This document shows positions 48,266 through 60,200 of a DNA stretch of 64,000 bases, one piece after another (position 1 is the stretch's first letter; every line of letters starts with the position of its first letter). The translations under genes and the position numbers were made by a program. The notes beneath the pieces are model-generated. The model did not search any database. It was not told the origin of the DNA and saw only the letters and a list, made by a program, of their open reading frames with translations. The stretch covers positions 9,437,001 through 9,501,000 of the forward strand of contig NC_046681.1 in assembly GCF_009870125.1 (NCBI RefSeq). Reading direction: 5' to 3'. The stretch is from Drosophila pseudoobscura (Eukaryota; Arthropoda; Insecta; Diptera; Drosophilidae).

Positions 48266-51200
48266 CTGCAAGAGGGATTCAGTTAGTAAGGCTATTGGCG
48301 AAGGGAATGCCACTTTGATTAGGGGATCTACCAATAGTGCTGGACTTGGCCGCCACCGTTTCGCGGGACTCCAGGGCCGGTGCTCGCTGCTGGCGATCGC
48401 TTTCCACACTCTCCTCGTTGCTCTGCAAGTACAACGAGCTGATCTTGGCCACGCACTGCAAGGAAACACAGGAAAGTCCATTAGGAAGAGCACCTTTTAT
48501 GGGAAAGCAGAGCCCCCACTCACCTTGAGCTTCATATCCCCGTGCTTGAAGTGGAAGGGGCGCACGCGAAACTCCAGGCCCAGGCGCGCCATCTCCAGGC
48601 CATCCCGATTGACCACTATTTTGTCGTACTGCCGCAAGTGGGCCTTCTGCACCGGCTCCCCGTTGATCAGCCAGCTCAGGTGGCACACCGGCTTGGACGG
48701 CGACGAGGTGCAGTTGACGCGGACAGTGTCTCCGATCTGGTAACGCGGCTGTCCGCCGGTTATCTTCGGGCCATGGTTGGGTGTCACTGAAGGGTAAGAA
48801 AGGGGAGAGGCTTTAGAACGGAAGTACTTAAGATGGTGGATGGTAAAGTGGGTGTGTGATGTTCGGTCTTTTGAGCAGGCATCCATATTTATAGACCCCC
48901 TTACTTTCTTGGAAAAATGTCCCCCTTTTTTGGGACTTGATTTAGATCTGTGCGTCCTGACGATCTTGTTCATCGAGCACTAAGGGGAAGACCTACTTTT
49001 AGGACTCTTCTTTCAGATATTGACTATCTTATTCAATGGGGAGAATGCCACCCATATACATATAGGGTCTTGGCTCCAAGTAAAGCCCATCAAACTTTTT
49101 AATATATAGTTTATATTTTCCAAACCACTCGAAAGGGGTAACTAGGGCATCTGAAAAATGCCATAAATTCCCCATTTATGAAGGTATTCATGGGCTGTTG
49201 AAAGTTATAGGCCACACGCGTTTCATATAAAGGTTTTGTATGATTTCTGAAGTCTCTTCTCTGCACTTCGGCCTGTTTTGAGCTGATCTTCACCATTGGA
49301 AACGTATATTCTATTAGCCATATCCACTGGCTCTAAGCTTAAATGAACCAAAGCACCTTTCAAACTTAAAAGAGCTATAAGTTGTAAACCATCTAACCTA
49401 CAACTAAAAATCAAATGTATACAGATAGATATACATATATTTAAATTTAATCTAAACCAACCTCATATATTTTTTAATATTTTTTTTAACACACTTTTAA
49501 CAATTAAAAACATAAATACTGCCCTTCTGCATCCCACAGATTATTTGAAGCGGATTTCTTATAAATAATTTTTTTGTATTTATTTTACTTTTAAACTTTA
49601 TTTAAAGTTAGTCTTTGGTACATAAGCTCTCTTTATTGTCTATAGCCCTTTTCAACTTATTTTACATCGCGTCGACCAATTTTCGTGTGATTTAAAGCTT
49701 AATTTTAAGCCACTCATCTAAAAGCTGCTCTGTTTCATTTAAGCTGTGAGGCACTGTAAATATTTGTGCATAATTACTAAATTCGCTATAGCTGTTTACA
49801 TATGTACATATGTAACTGTGTTGGATTTGTATTAGAATTCAGATCGGTTTCACTTAAAACACGTCAAACACTGAAGCACTCCGCGGGGCAATGACTCATT
49901 TACTCTCTAAGCATTGCCAAAACATCCCTCTCAGTCTAGAGTCTAGAGCCCAAGGCGCTTATTTTCTGCGACGCAATAGCCATGTACAGTCAGCACAACA
50001 TTTATTCGGACACTCGTCTATGTCAACTTTCTTTATAAATAACTTGAAAAGTATTTAAGTTTGACAAAAAATTTTTATTTCATTATGAACATGGATATTA
50101 TTACTACTAATTTCAAAACTAAAAACAAAAAAAAACTTCTTTGGCGTATCAAAAAAAATTAAAAGTATCAAAAAAGCCACTTTTTTACGCACAACAATTA
50201 TTCGGACACTTTATATTTTGTACGAAAAAAACTTATTGTCCCCAATTTTTTCTGATTTCAATATTTGGTGGGGCCGCCCTTAGCTTCAATAACAGCTTTT
50301 AGACGTCGGGGCATACTTTTTACCAAATGATTGGTTTCATTTGGATCAATTTTCTCCAATTTCGTCTTAGCTCTTTCTCTTTCCAACCCACACGCATTGC
50401 CGCAGAAGAACGCGCTCAGCGCGCGCTCTCTTCTTCTTGTTGCTTTTGATCCTCTCTGAGCGAGTCGGCTCTCTCGCTACGCGCTCTTTCACTCGCACCC
50501 ACACAGCAATGGGACAGACAGTGAACGAGAATGAACAAGCACAGAGCAATGGCAGGGCAGTGGACAATAACCAACGGTAAATTGCAAAGAAGGCAACGAA
50601 AGAGAACACTGCGAACAATTTCGTAGCAGCTCGGAATACACTGAGCGTAATATTAGGAGCCGCCATAGACTTTTGTGATTGCTTTAGTTGGGCTGCACTT
50701 CAATTAAATTTAGCCCAAAAGCCAGCATCCCCCATGCCGCACTCCCCCTCTCCGTGCTCCACCTCATTGCCAGTCTCTGCCCGTCTGAGCTTAGTTATTT
50801 AATTTTAATGAGCCGGGGAAATTGAATGTTTTGCTGGCCATTTTGTGCCAGAGAGGAGTCTCTGCCCCTGCCCCAGATCCAGCACCGCCACTACCAGCTC
50901 TTGGCCCCTGTTTTCTTGTTTTATTATTTTCTATGTGGGTCTGGCCGGCATTCTTAAGATTTATGTGGAGATTTGTGGCAGGCAGTGGGCCAGAGGGGCG
51001 GGGGGGGTGGAAGCTTTAGAGACTTTGCTTATTCAAAGTTTATTTGGCCATGTGTGTGTCTGCCTGTGTGGGTGTGGCTGGGGGAGGCATCTGGCCTAGA
51101 AGCCACCTCCAACGCCTTTTGGGCATATTTCGTGTACATAACAAAAATAAATACCAGAAGGCCAGAGGAAGAGCAACGTGTCTTTAATTGCTCGAAGACT

Positions 51201-54200
51201 AAAATACTCTTTCAAACAAAGAAAGCAGCGACAGAGAGACAACCATCTACCCTTCCACCCCATCTAAACTATTTCCACCATAAATATGTAGAAATACCCA
51301 ACCATCGCCACACTCCCTTCTACTAAATCGCAGCGAACTTTAATAAATATTTGAATGTGTCTGGCACACGTGTTTCTCATTTCGAAAAATCATTGGACAC
51401 TTTCCACATAAGTCTCTGGCTCTGCTCCCGCTTGGCATTGTCCGTGCAACACTCGGTTATCCATGCATGTGCAGAAATAAAAACCAAGTCAAGTGGGACC
51501 AAAGCCAGGACCAGGACCAGGACCAGGACCAGGAGCAGGCGGCCTGGCCTCCTCGGGCCTTGTTCACGCCCACTGTGCTGTGTCCCCACTGCCTTTCTGG
51601 GCCGTTCCTAGTGTTTTCTGTATGCATTATAAATATTCTTTCATGCCAAAACCGAGGAAAAAAAAAAGGAACGTAGGAAGGGAAATCTTCTTCCTCATAA
51701 CATTTCCTTTCCTTTTCTGTGTGTGCCATAAAATAAAATTAATTTTTAATGGTTTTCAAAAAATTAATTTTGCTTAGGAGCCGTTTCAGAGCTTTTTGTT
51801 GTGGCCTGGCTTTCGGGTTTTTGGTCAACTCCAAAATGGTTCCAGTTCCAGGAAGCAGGAAGTCCAGTCCCGAGTCCGGTTAAGGTTGCTCTTTTCTGGA
51901 TTGGATTTTCCGTTTGCTTATTTGTAATTTATAAAGTAAAGTTTACTTTGCTCTGGCTCTCCCTCTCTTTCCCTTGGAAAACTCAATTTGGGTGCAACAT
52001 GCAACGGGGGGCAACGCATAAAGGAAGCAATCTAAAAATCCAACTTGGAAAAATGCATTTTTGATAAACACATTTCGAGAGATTGAAAATATGATTTGTT
52101 CCCTGTGCAGTGGCACTGCTCCAGTTGGCCAATGTAAATTGTTATCAACCGAAATTAGATGATGGCAAAAACCAGAAGGACCCAGAAAAAAAGGAAAGAA
52201 ATTAGGTGGATTTTCGGCCGGGAAGAAGAAAGAAGAAATGCTGGAAAACTCAATCCAATAAATACAGTAGTATCTAATATTCTTAGGCATAGATTGGGGA
52301 GTTATATTCCCCATTTTCTCCTCCAGAATTCTCTTTCCAATTTCCGCCATTTAATGCATTTCAATATCCACCTTGAAAGAATTTTGTAAGAAATTTCAAG
52401 ATAGAAAAAATGCAAATTCTGATCAACAATTTTCTGGAAGAAAAAAATCCCTAAAAACAGTAGTATCTAAAATTCTTAGGCATAGATTGGAGACTTATTT
52501 GATGGCAGATTTTTCCCAATTTTTCTCCTCCCAATTCCCTTCATTTAGCGCATTTCAATTTCCCCCTCAAAAGAATTTTCAAGAAAAAAAAATGCAATTT
52601 AATTTTTTAAAACTAACTCGAAGAATCAATCCCTAAAATACAGTAGTATCTAATATTCTGAGGCATAGATTGGAGATTTATTTTCCCCATTTTCTCCCCC
52701 AGAATTATATTCCCAATTCCCTTGAAATATATTTTTAAGAAATTTCAAGATAGAAAAAATTCAATTTCTGATCAATAATTTACTGGAAGAAAAAATCCCT
52801 AAAATATAAGTAATATCGTATATTCTTAGGCATAGATTAGAGAATTTTTCCCAATTTTCTACGCCAGAATTCTCCTCCCAATTCCCTCCATTTATCGCCC
52901 CTTAAATGTCCCCCTAAAAAACACCTTAACCTAAGCTGAACTTTAATTAATGGTTTCCAATATAAATTGAATGTTATCTCCGCTTGATATTTATGGCCGC
53001 CCGAAAAACCTTTTTCGAAACCCCTCCCCTCCTTGCCATCCCCTGTGCCCACCTGTGTGTGCTCCCGGGGTTATGTTCTGATAATTGTTTATATATAATG
53101 TGAGCATTTTTTAAGTCAACGCCATATTGTCGCACTTAAATTTTATTTTGTGGCATAAATCTAATGGGGCGACCCCCCATGAACAGCCCGAGAGAACAAA
53201 GGGGAGAACAGGGTGAGGACGAGAGGCAGAGGGAGGGTATCCCCCCCCACACACATGGATGGCTTGAGTGTATGTTGGTATGATTTGGCAATTTATTTTG
53301 CCCAGACTTAGCACGCAACGACAAGGAGGCAGGGGAGGCAGGGGAACCCGCAGCAGGACTTGCAATAAGCCCAAAAAACTAAAAGCTAAAAGGGAAATGC
53401 GGGGAGGGGAGGGAGTGGTGGCTATGGAGGGAATGCTGAATGCTGAATAGCCGCATGGTTCAAGTATATTTTCGGCATTTTCCCATGACTAAGCAGTTTC
53501 TTTTTCGGCAGAAAGTAGAGCGGTGGTGCGCAGGGGGGGGGGGGGGACTACCGTTTTAACTGCTCGTTTGCTACCTTTTGTGCAGTCAGAAAGAAGGCGA
53601 AAAAAAACCCAAAGAACGAAAGAAACCAGGTGAAAAAGTGTCTAAGGCAGCAGCCTCCAGCAACAACAGCAACAAGGTGGCTGACAAGGGTGGGACAGCG
53701 GGGGGGACAGACAACTACAGTGAGCACTTTAAGTGGGCGTCCGTTCGGCTCTGTTGGTGGTCTCCTTTTAATATGCTGCGGCATGTTTTTCCCCCACCCC
53801 CTTGCCACCCATCCAGCGCACTCTGCAGCTTCTTCTGAGGCAAGCGATAAGCTGGGTCAGGTGGCTGGGATTTCGGCAATGAGCAGATGGATTGGGGCTG
53901 GTGCTGTGTCTCTCCTCTAGGCTTTCGCTTGTTCTAGATACAGGGGGGTTCCTCCAGGGACCGTAGTCCTCCAGGGGACAAGTGGATTATGCACATGTTG
54001 TGAGTCCTTGCCTAAGTGACTCGCTCTCCCTCCCTCCCTCTCCCTCTCTCTTTTCATACTTTTGCAAATTTTTTAATAAACATTTGTTGAAATGATTTAC
54101 GCCCAGCTACTATGTGAAATTTATTCCACTCCAAATGGCATTTGTCTATGGAAATAAATAACGTAAAAATGCAAATAGAAATATTTAAAACAAGTACAGT

Positions 54201-57200
54201 CGCAGACAGTGGTAGTTGACAGCCCAGGCAGACAGCCCTTCATTTCATAACTGCCATCCGGCGGGTCTGTCTTGTTGCCAGAAGAGCGATGGAGGTATCG
54301 AGGGGGTCAATGGGCTTCTGGGATGCTTTCTGAAGACTACGTCATTATTATGGCACAGAAAAAGATCAGCAAGACATAACTTTGCCATTATAAACGATTA
54401 TTCTGAACAAGATTTGATTAAAGCCAATTTTATTTGTTATTTGCGCTGTGAAATATTCGATTATATTCGTAAGAGGCTTCTAGGATATCTGTTCAGGGCA
54501 GCAGATCGAACAGAGGAAGAGCGCTGTTAACACAGCAGATTAACAGACTGTTAGCCCTCGCCGTTAACAGCCCTCTGGACCTCGCCGTTAACATCCCTCT
54601 AGACCTCGCCGTTAACAGCCTATCAGCACTCTCCCTTAACAGCCTTTTAGCACTCTCCCTTAACAGCCTTTTAGCACTCTCTGTTAGCGCGATAACAGCC
54701 CAGGGCCGCTCCCGTTTACAGCGCACTGTAACCGCGGGCTCGCTCTCACGATCCACTCGGTACAGACCTCATAAAAATACCTATTCGAATGACCATTAAA
54801 TTTGTATCCCCGTTATGTAGTTATCAAGACGTTAACAAGACTATAAATAGCCTCCCCTCAACTCAAACAAAGTATTATCTGCTCAACGTCTTAGTGGAGG
54901 AACTTCTGGCCCCCAAGAATTCCCCTCAATTGTTCGCACTAAACTTTAATGAATGCCGGAGCTGGAGCTGGAGCTGGAGCCTCTTTGGAGAATTTACAGC
55001 TCATTAGTGTGACCAGGGCAGGGAGCAACAATAAATATTGCGGCAGAGTGGGCTCCGCTCCCTTGGCCAACTTTTCTCATAGCTCATAAAAATCACATTT
55101 AACTTTGCTCTCTCCAGTGGGGGGGTCACGGAGGTGGGGCCCAAGAACATCCTTGTCTTGGTCCTTTATGCAGGCAATTGCTTTTTTATATTGTAAAATC
55201 GATAAGCGATCACATTATACGAGTGCGAGGAGGAGTACGAGGACGAGTTCGAGTACGGGGACGTGTGTGGTGTGTGGAGGAAACGCAGCGGGGAAAAGTG
55301 AGTTATATATGTGTTTGTCCTTTAAAGTGCACTTAACCATAAATTCAGAGGGTGGGGGAACGAGTAGAAGACCTGCCCAAGGACCCTGCTAGGATCCCAG
55401 AACCCCATGGATGGGTACCCGGCGCGAGAGAGAGCAGGACATGTGCCAAGCGTTGAGAGCCTTGCGTGCTCATTAATTATAAAACAACGCGCCAAACGCG
55501 CACACGGATACACACACACACAGATACAAATGTCTGTATGGAAGAGTCAGATACAGATACGGATACAGGAAGAGCTGAGGCAATAACGGTAACTGTAATG
55601 TTGTCTTAACTCAAACATGCCGCAACAGAGAGCGAAAGAGAGCGGACAGGGGTTGGGTGCATTAAAAATCGTTGCCATATGTAAAATTAAAGATAACAAA
55701 TGAGGAGGGGGTCTGTCCTGTGGACAAAGAGGAAGTGGAAGAGAAAACTGCGGCGTGTGGGAGGGAGCAGAAAGTGGAGAGAGGGCCAGCGAAAGCGGCG
55801 ACATAGTGCCGGACTGAAGTACTTTGGGGAACCCGAGAAGCTGTCAGTACAAGGAGTGCGAGGAAGTGACAGTCCTGCAGTGCCGTGCCGTTCCCTTTCA
55901 ATCCGTTCCCTTTCATTTCATTTCCGTTCTCTTCCCTTCCATTTCGTTTCGTTTCTTTTCTTTTTGAATTTCTTGCAAGTTGTTTTCGAACAACAATGGA
56001 CCAAACGACAGATGGCTAAAAGAGTGTGACTGAAGAGAGAGTGAGAGAGCATTCCTGACCGCAAAAAAGAATGTAAATAACAATCGACAGGAAAATAATT
56101 GAAGAATGCAGTGAAGAGAAGAGGCAAATGGTGAAGATGGAAGCCTCTACGGGAGAAGAATGAGCAGCTGAAAGAATGCGCACATAAATGGGATGAAATA
56201 GGACCAAGAGGAATGCAATTCTCCTTCGCTATTTCTACTCTACTACTCCTGTGAGTGGTAGAAAGGAGTCCTTAATCGTTTAAAGAATCTTGAGGAATAG
56301 ATGGTAAGGGCCGGTTATGCTTGGATAAATCGTAGGGCCGCTCGAAAGCCGTGTGAATCGTGAGAGCAGCGAGCGGCGTCAGAGAACGATAACAGCGGGC
56401 GGTAACAGGCGCTTAACAGAGAGAGGTAGCTGGCAGAAGGCGTAAGAGGCTGTTAACAGAGAGCGAAAGCCGGTAGCAGGCGTAACATGGCGTTTAACAG
56501 AGAGCGCTAGTCGGCAGAATGCGTAACAGTCTGTTAACAGAGAGTGGCGCCCGGCAACAGGCGTAACAGTCTGTTAACAGAGACCTGTAGACGGTAGCAG
56601 GCGTAACAGGCTGTTATCCCAGGGCTCTCTTCGGCAATCCAATATCAATATCATTAATTTCCAGATGGAAGCTCAGTTTAGATCAGCTGTACTTCCAGAT
56701 AGCTGGATCCCATGGCCCCATCAAGACCTAAACATGAATGCAGTTCATCTCAACTTCCACTCCAACCAGCTACTCGACCAACCAATACATTTGCCCAGCT
56801 TCCATATCAATAAATCAGCCTGGGAATCCCACCAAAATCATATTCATAAAAGATTGGCGTTTCGCTGGCGCTTTTTATGATCGCAAAAATTAACATTTCC
56901 CGCCACATTGGGGCCGTTGGGCAGGTCTCTGTGGGGACAAACGAGGCAGAGTCCCCCACTAAAGCATATTTTATGGTTCACTTGCATTAGCAGGACGACC
57001 CAGGACCATCCCACACAGACAACCCCAAGAATGATGATGCCGCTGACACAGTTGTTGATGATGAGATTCCTTCTTGGTCTGCGTTTGGGTTCGATTTGCA
57101 ACGCCCACAATTTCTTTATATTCTCTGGCATTTTCCCCCTTCGACTTTGGTTCGAATATCGTTCAATTTGGCTGCCCAGACACATTGTTTAATATGCAAA

Positions 57201-60200
57201 ACCATTTCCATTTCCCTGACATTCCAATGCGACCCAGTCGTGAGGAAGATGGAGGAGGGCTTGTCAGCTCTGGGAATGGCCAAAAGGAAAATCAGCATGA
57301 AATGTGCTTAGTGCGTGTTGTCCCGAGCAAAGGGGCGTTGGGCGTTGGGCGTGCCTCAAGGCAGAGAAGCCCTCTCTAGATGATTTTCTTGGTCTGAGTC
57401 CCCAGGGGGATTCCCTTGGTTGGCGCTGCACATATTGATAACCGTTTGATTCTTTTATGAGTTTATAAATTTGTGATTAACTTCAGGCGAGGCTTCTTGA
57501 TTGAAGGAAACTTTCAGGAAACCCGAATTCAAAGGGGACACGGGTTCCCCCTTGCCCCCCACACACACTCTCACAGCCAAGTTTTTGTGGCAGCTGGCGC
57601 CCATTGTCTTGGAGGGACCATTTTTCCTACTTAAAAGTCGACATGAAAACATAATTTTACTTCAAAATTGCAATGACAGTTGCCACGCCCCTTCTCTGTA
57701 CACACATGGGCGGGGGCTGGGGCTGGGGCTCTGGGCCTGGGACTGGGGCTGGGGCTGGTGCTGGGGCTCTGGGGCGACTCTTTGTTGTAGCTGCAACGGC
57801 GACGGCGACTGCAGAAATTCCATTTCAATTGTTTGCTTAGATTATGCAGCTGTATTAAGAGCAAAAAAGCGAAAGAAGATGGGAGTGGAGGCTGGATGGT
57901 GGCCAGGGTGGAGTGCTATCCAGTGTCTAGGGTTGCCAACGCACGGAGTAAAAACAACACACAGAAAACCGTAAAGAAAGCGAAAAAACGGGCAGAGGGA
58001 GGGAGCGAACAAGAGCTGGCGAGCTTTACAAGGAGCCTGGGAGTTGACTCGACTCGACAATGCCATTTGCAACGCATTGCCATGTTGCATGAATTCCATT
58101 TACGATGATGGTGCACCAAGGAGCCACACAGCGACACCTGAGGCGCCGGAACACGCCTTAAAGCCGTCTCGGGTTTTTCGTCGGCACTGCAAAACTTTAA
58201 TTTAATTATGTTGATCGCCGACTGAAAGGATCCCCGACAAAAGATAACTGAAGGTTTGGAGCAACGAGCTTTGGGAATTAATTGTAAAGATTTGAGGGAC
58301 AGTTTTTGGTGGCTCTGGCGATCTGCTCTTTAAAGGTTTAAAGGCTTCAACCCGCATCTGCAGCCGAGGGTAAGGAGCAGGGCATCCGAGCGTGTGAGTA
58401 GGAAACCATCAAAGAATCCCCTGACAGCGGGCTGACAACCTGCATGCAATTTACATCCAGAGACTACATCTCGGACTCCGACTCCGACTCCAACTCGGAT
58501 TCAGATTTCAGACAGGGTTCGGTTCGGTCTTTAAATGGTTTTTTTTTCCGATCCGTTTCTGGTGACAGGAGTCCTCGGTTGTTATCCTTTAACTTGTGTC
58601 TGTCAATCCCTTTTTGGCTTTCGCTCTCCCCACCAATTATGTTGCCTCTGCCTCTGCCGTTGCATGCAACTTCAGATGTCATTCACAACATTGTTGACTG
58701 CGACTGCGACTGCCCGGGACTATTAGCATTTTAATTAAATTCTCTGTTGTCGCCCCATGACTGTCCTTCGTTTTTCACCTTTTTTATGGGAGGGAAAGTA
58801 CTTACCCACAACCGTCATGGTCTCCGACTCGGAGACGGTGTTGAATGCGGGCGCCTCGCCGGACACCTCGCAGCGGTAGAGTCCAGAACTTTGGAGTGTT
58901 ACGCGTCGCAGGATTATCTGTGTGTCCGAGGAGTTACGCAGCTGCAAGAGAAGACAAATTACACAACAATGAATCGACACAATTCCAAATGCAATTAGAG
59001 TTCAAGATTTATCTAATGGTGTGGCGTTTTTTCCCTGCCAAATGAAGATTGATGATGGCACCCGCAGAACCCCAAAAATACTCTCACAGTTTATTATTAG
59101 TTTTTGGGGTCTGTCTTGACGGACAGTAGGCGTGGCTTTCATCAACGGACAAATTTAATTTGCAGAAAAGCCAACAAAAGTCATAAAGCAGGGCCCGAGA
59201 TCCCCAAAAAAAACCCCAATAAAATATCTAGAAACAATCGCACAAAATTTCCACACTAAAAGTAGAACGAGGGTACAAAGGAACGGAGGAGGAACAGCAT
59301 AAAAGATGGGAGATACGCAACTCTGTAGGAGAATGGCCCAAGTGGGCGGCGGGGGGGAGGGGCACGGGCGAAAACTGTTGTAAAAGTCACTCAAATATCT
59401 TCGTTCTGTTCTCCTTCGAGCAACAATTGCAGTCAAGTTCTTTAAGTTGCAGTTTTTATTATCAAACGCACACACATGCTCCGTTGAGGGCTCGCTCTAT
59501 ATGGTAGTGGTTGGTATCTATACCGACCACAAGATACCTGCTGTTTTTATGCCCGGAAATCGAAGAGTTAGAGGTAGAGCCGCGGCCCTTGCCGCTCGTT
59601 AGGTGTGCACTTTTGTGGACTCAATCAAATTGGAAACCCAAAAGGCACGAAATATTCCAGTGCTGGCTTCAAAACTACTTAGCAATTATTCACCTAGGAT
59701 TTTATGTACATTATTCTCTTTTATTTGAAAAACATATACATATGTGGGAATTTGTGAGAAGTCAAAGAGAGCAACAGAGTCTATTCTGTAGATTTAACAG
59801 AGAAGGCAACCGAGTGGGAGAGACTGGAATGGGCTGATCAACAGGGTTTGTAGTGTTAACAGAACCATCAGCAGAGATAGAGAGACTAGCAGAGCAAGTA
59901 ACAGAGAGAGCGGGACTAGAAGTGGAAGATCAGCAGGGTCTGTAGAGTTAACAGTGCAAGTAACAGGGGGAGAGAGAGAAAAAGAGCGAGAGAGACTAGT
60001 AGCGGGCGTCGATTCTGGCGTTGCAGCTACTGCTGATGTTAACGCTGCCGCTGTTAACGCTGCCGTTGTTAACGCTGCTGCTGTTAACGCTGATCATTGC
60101 TGGTTTAAAGCATTCGGGCAATATAGGCCTATTGTTTAGAGCCACGATTAACTTGTGTGTATTTGAAAATTGAATAATTAAATAAAATATTGTCCTGGAG

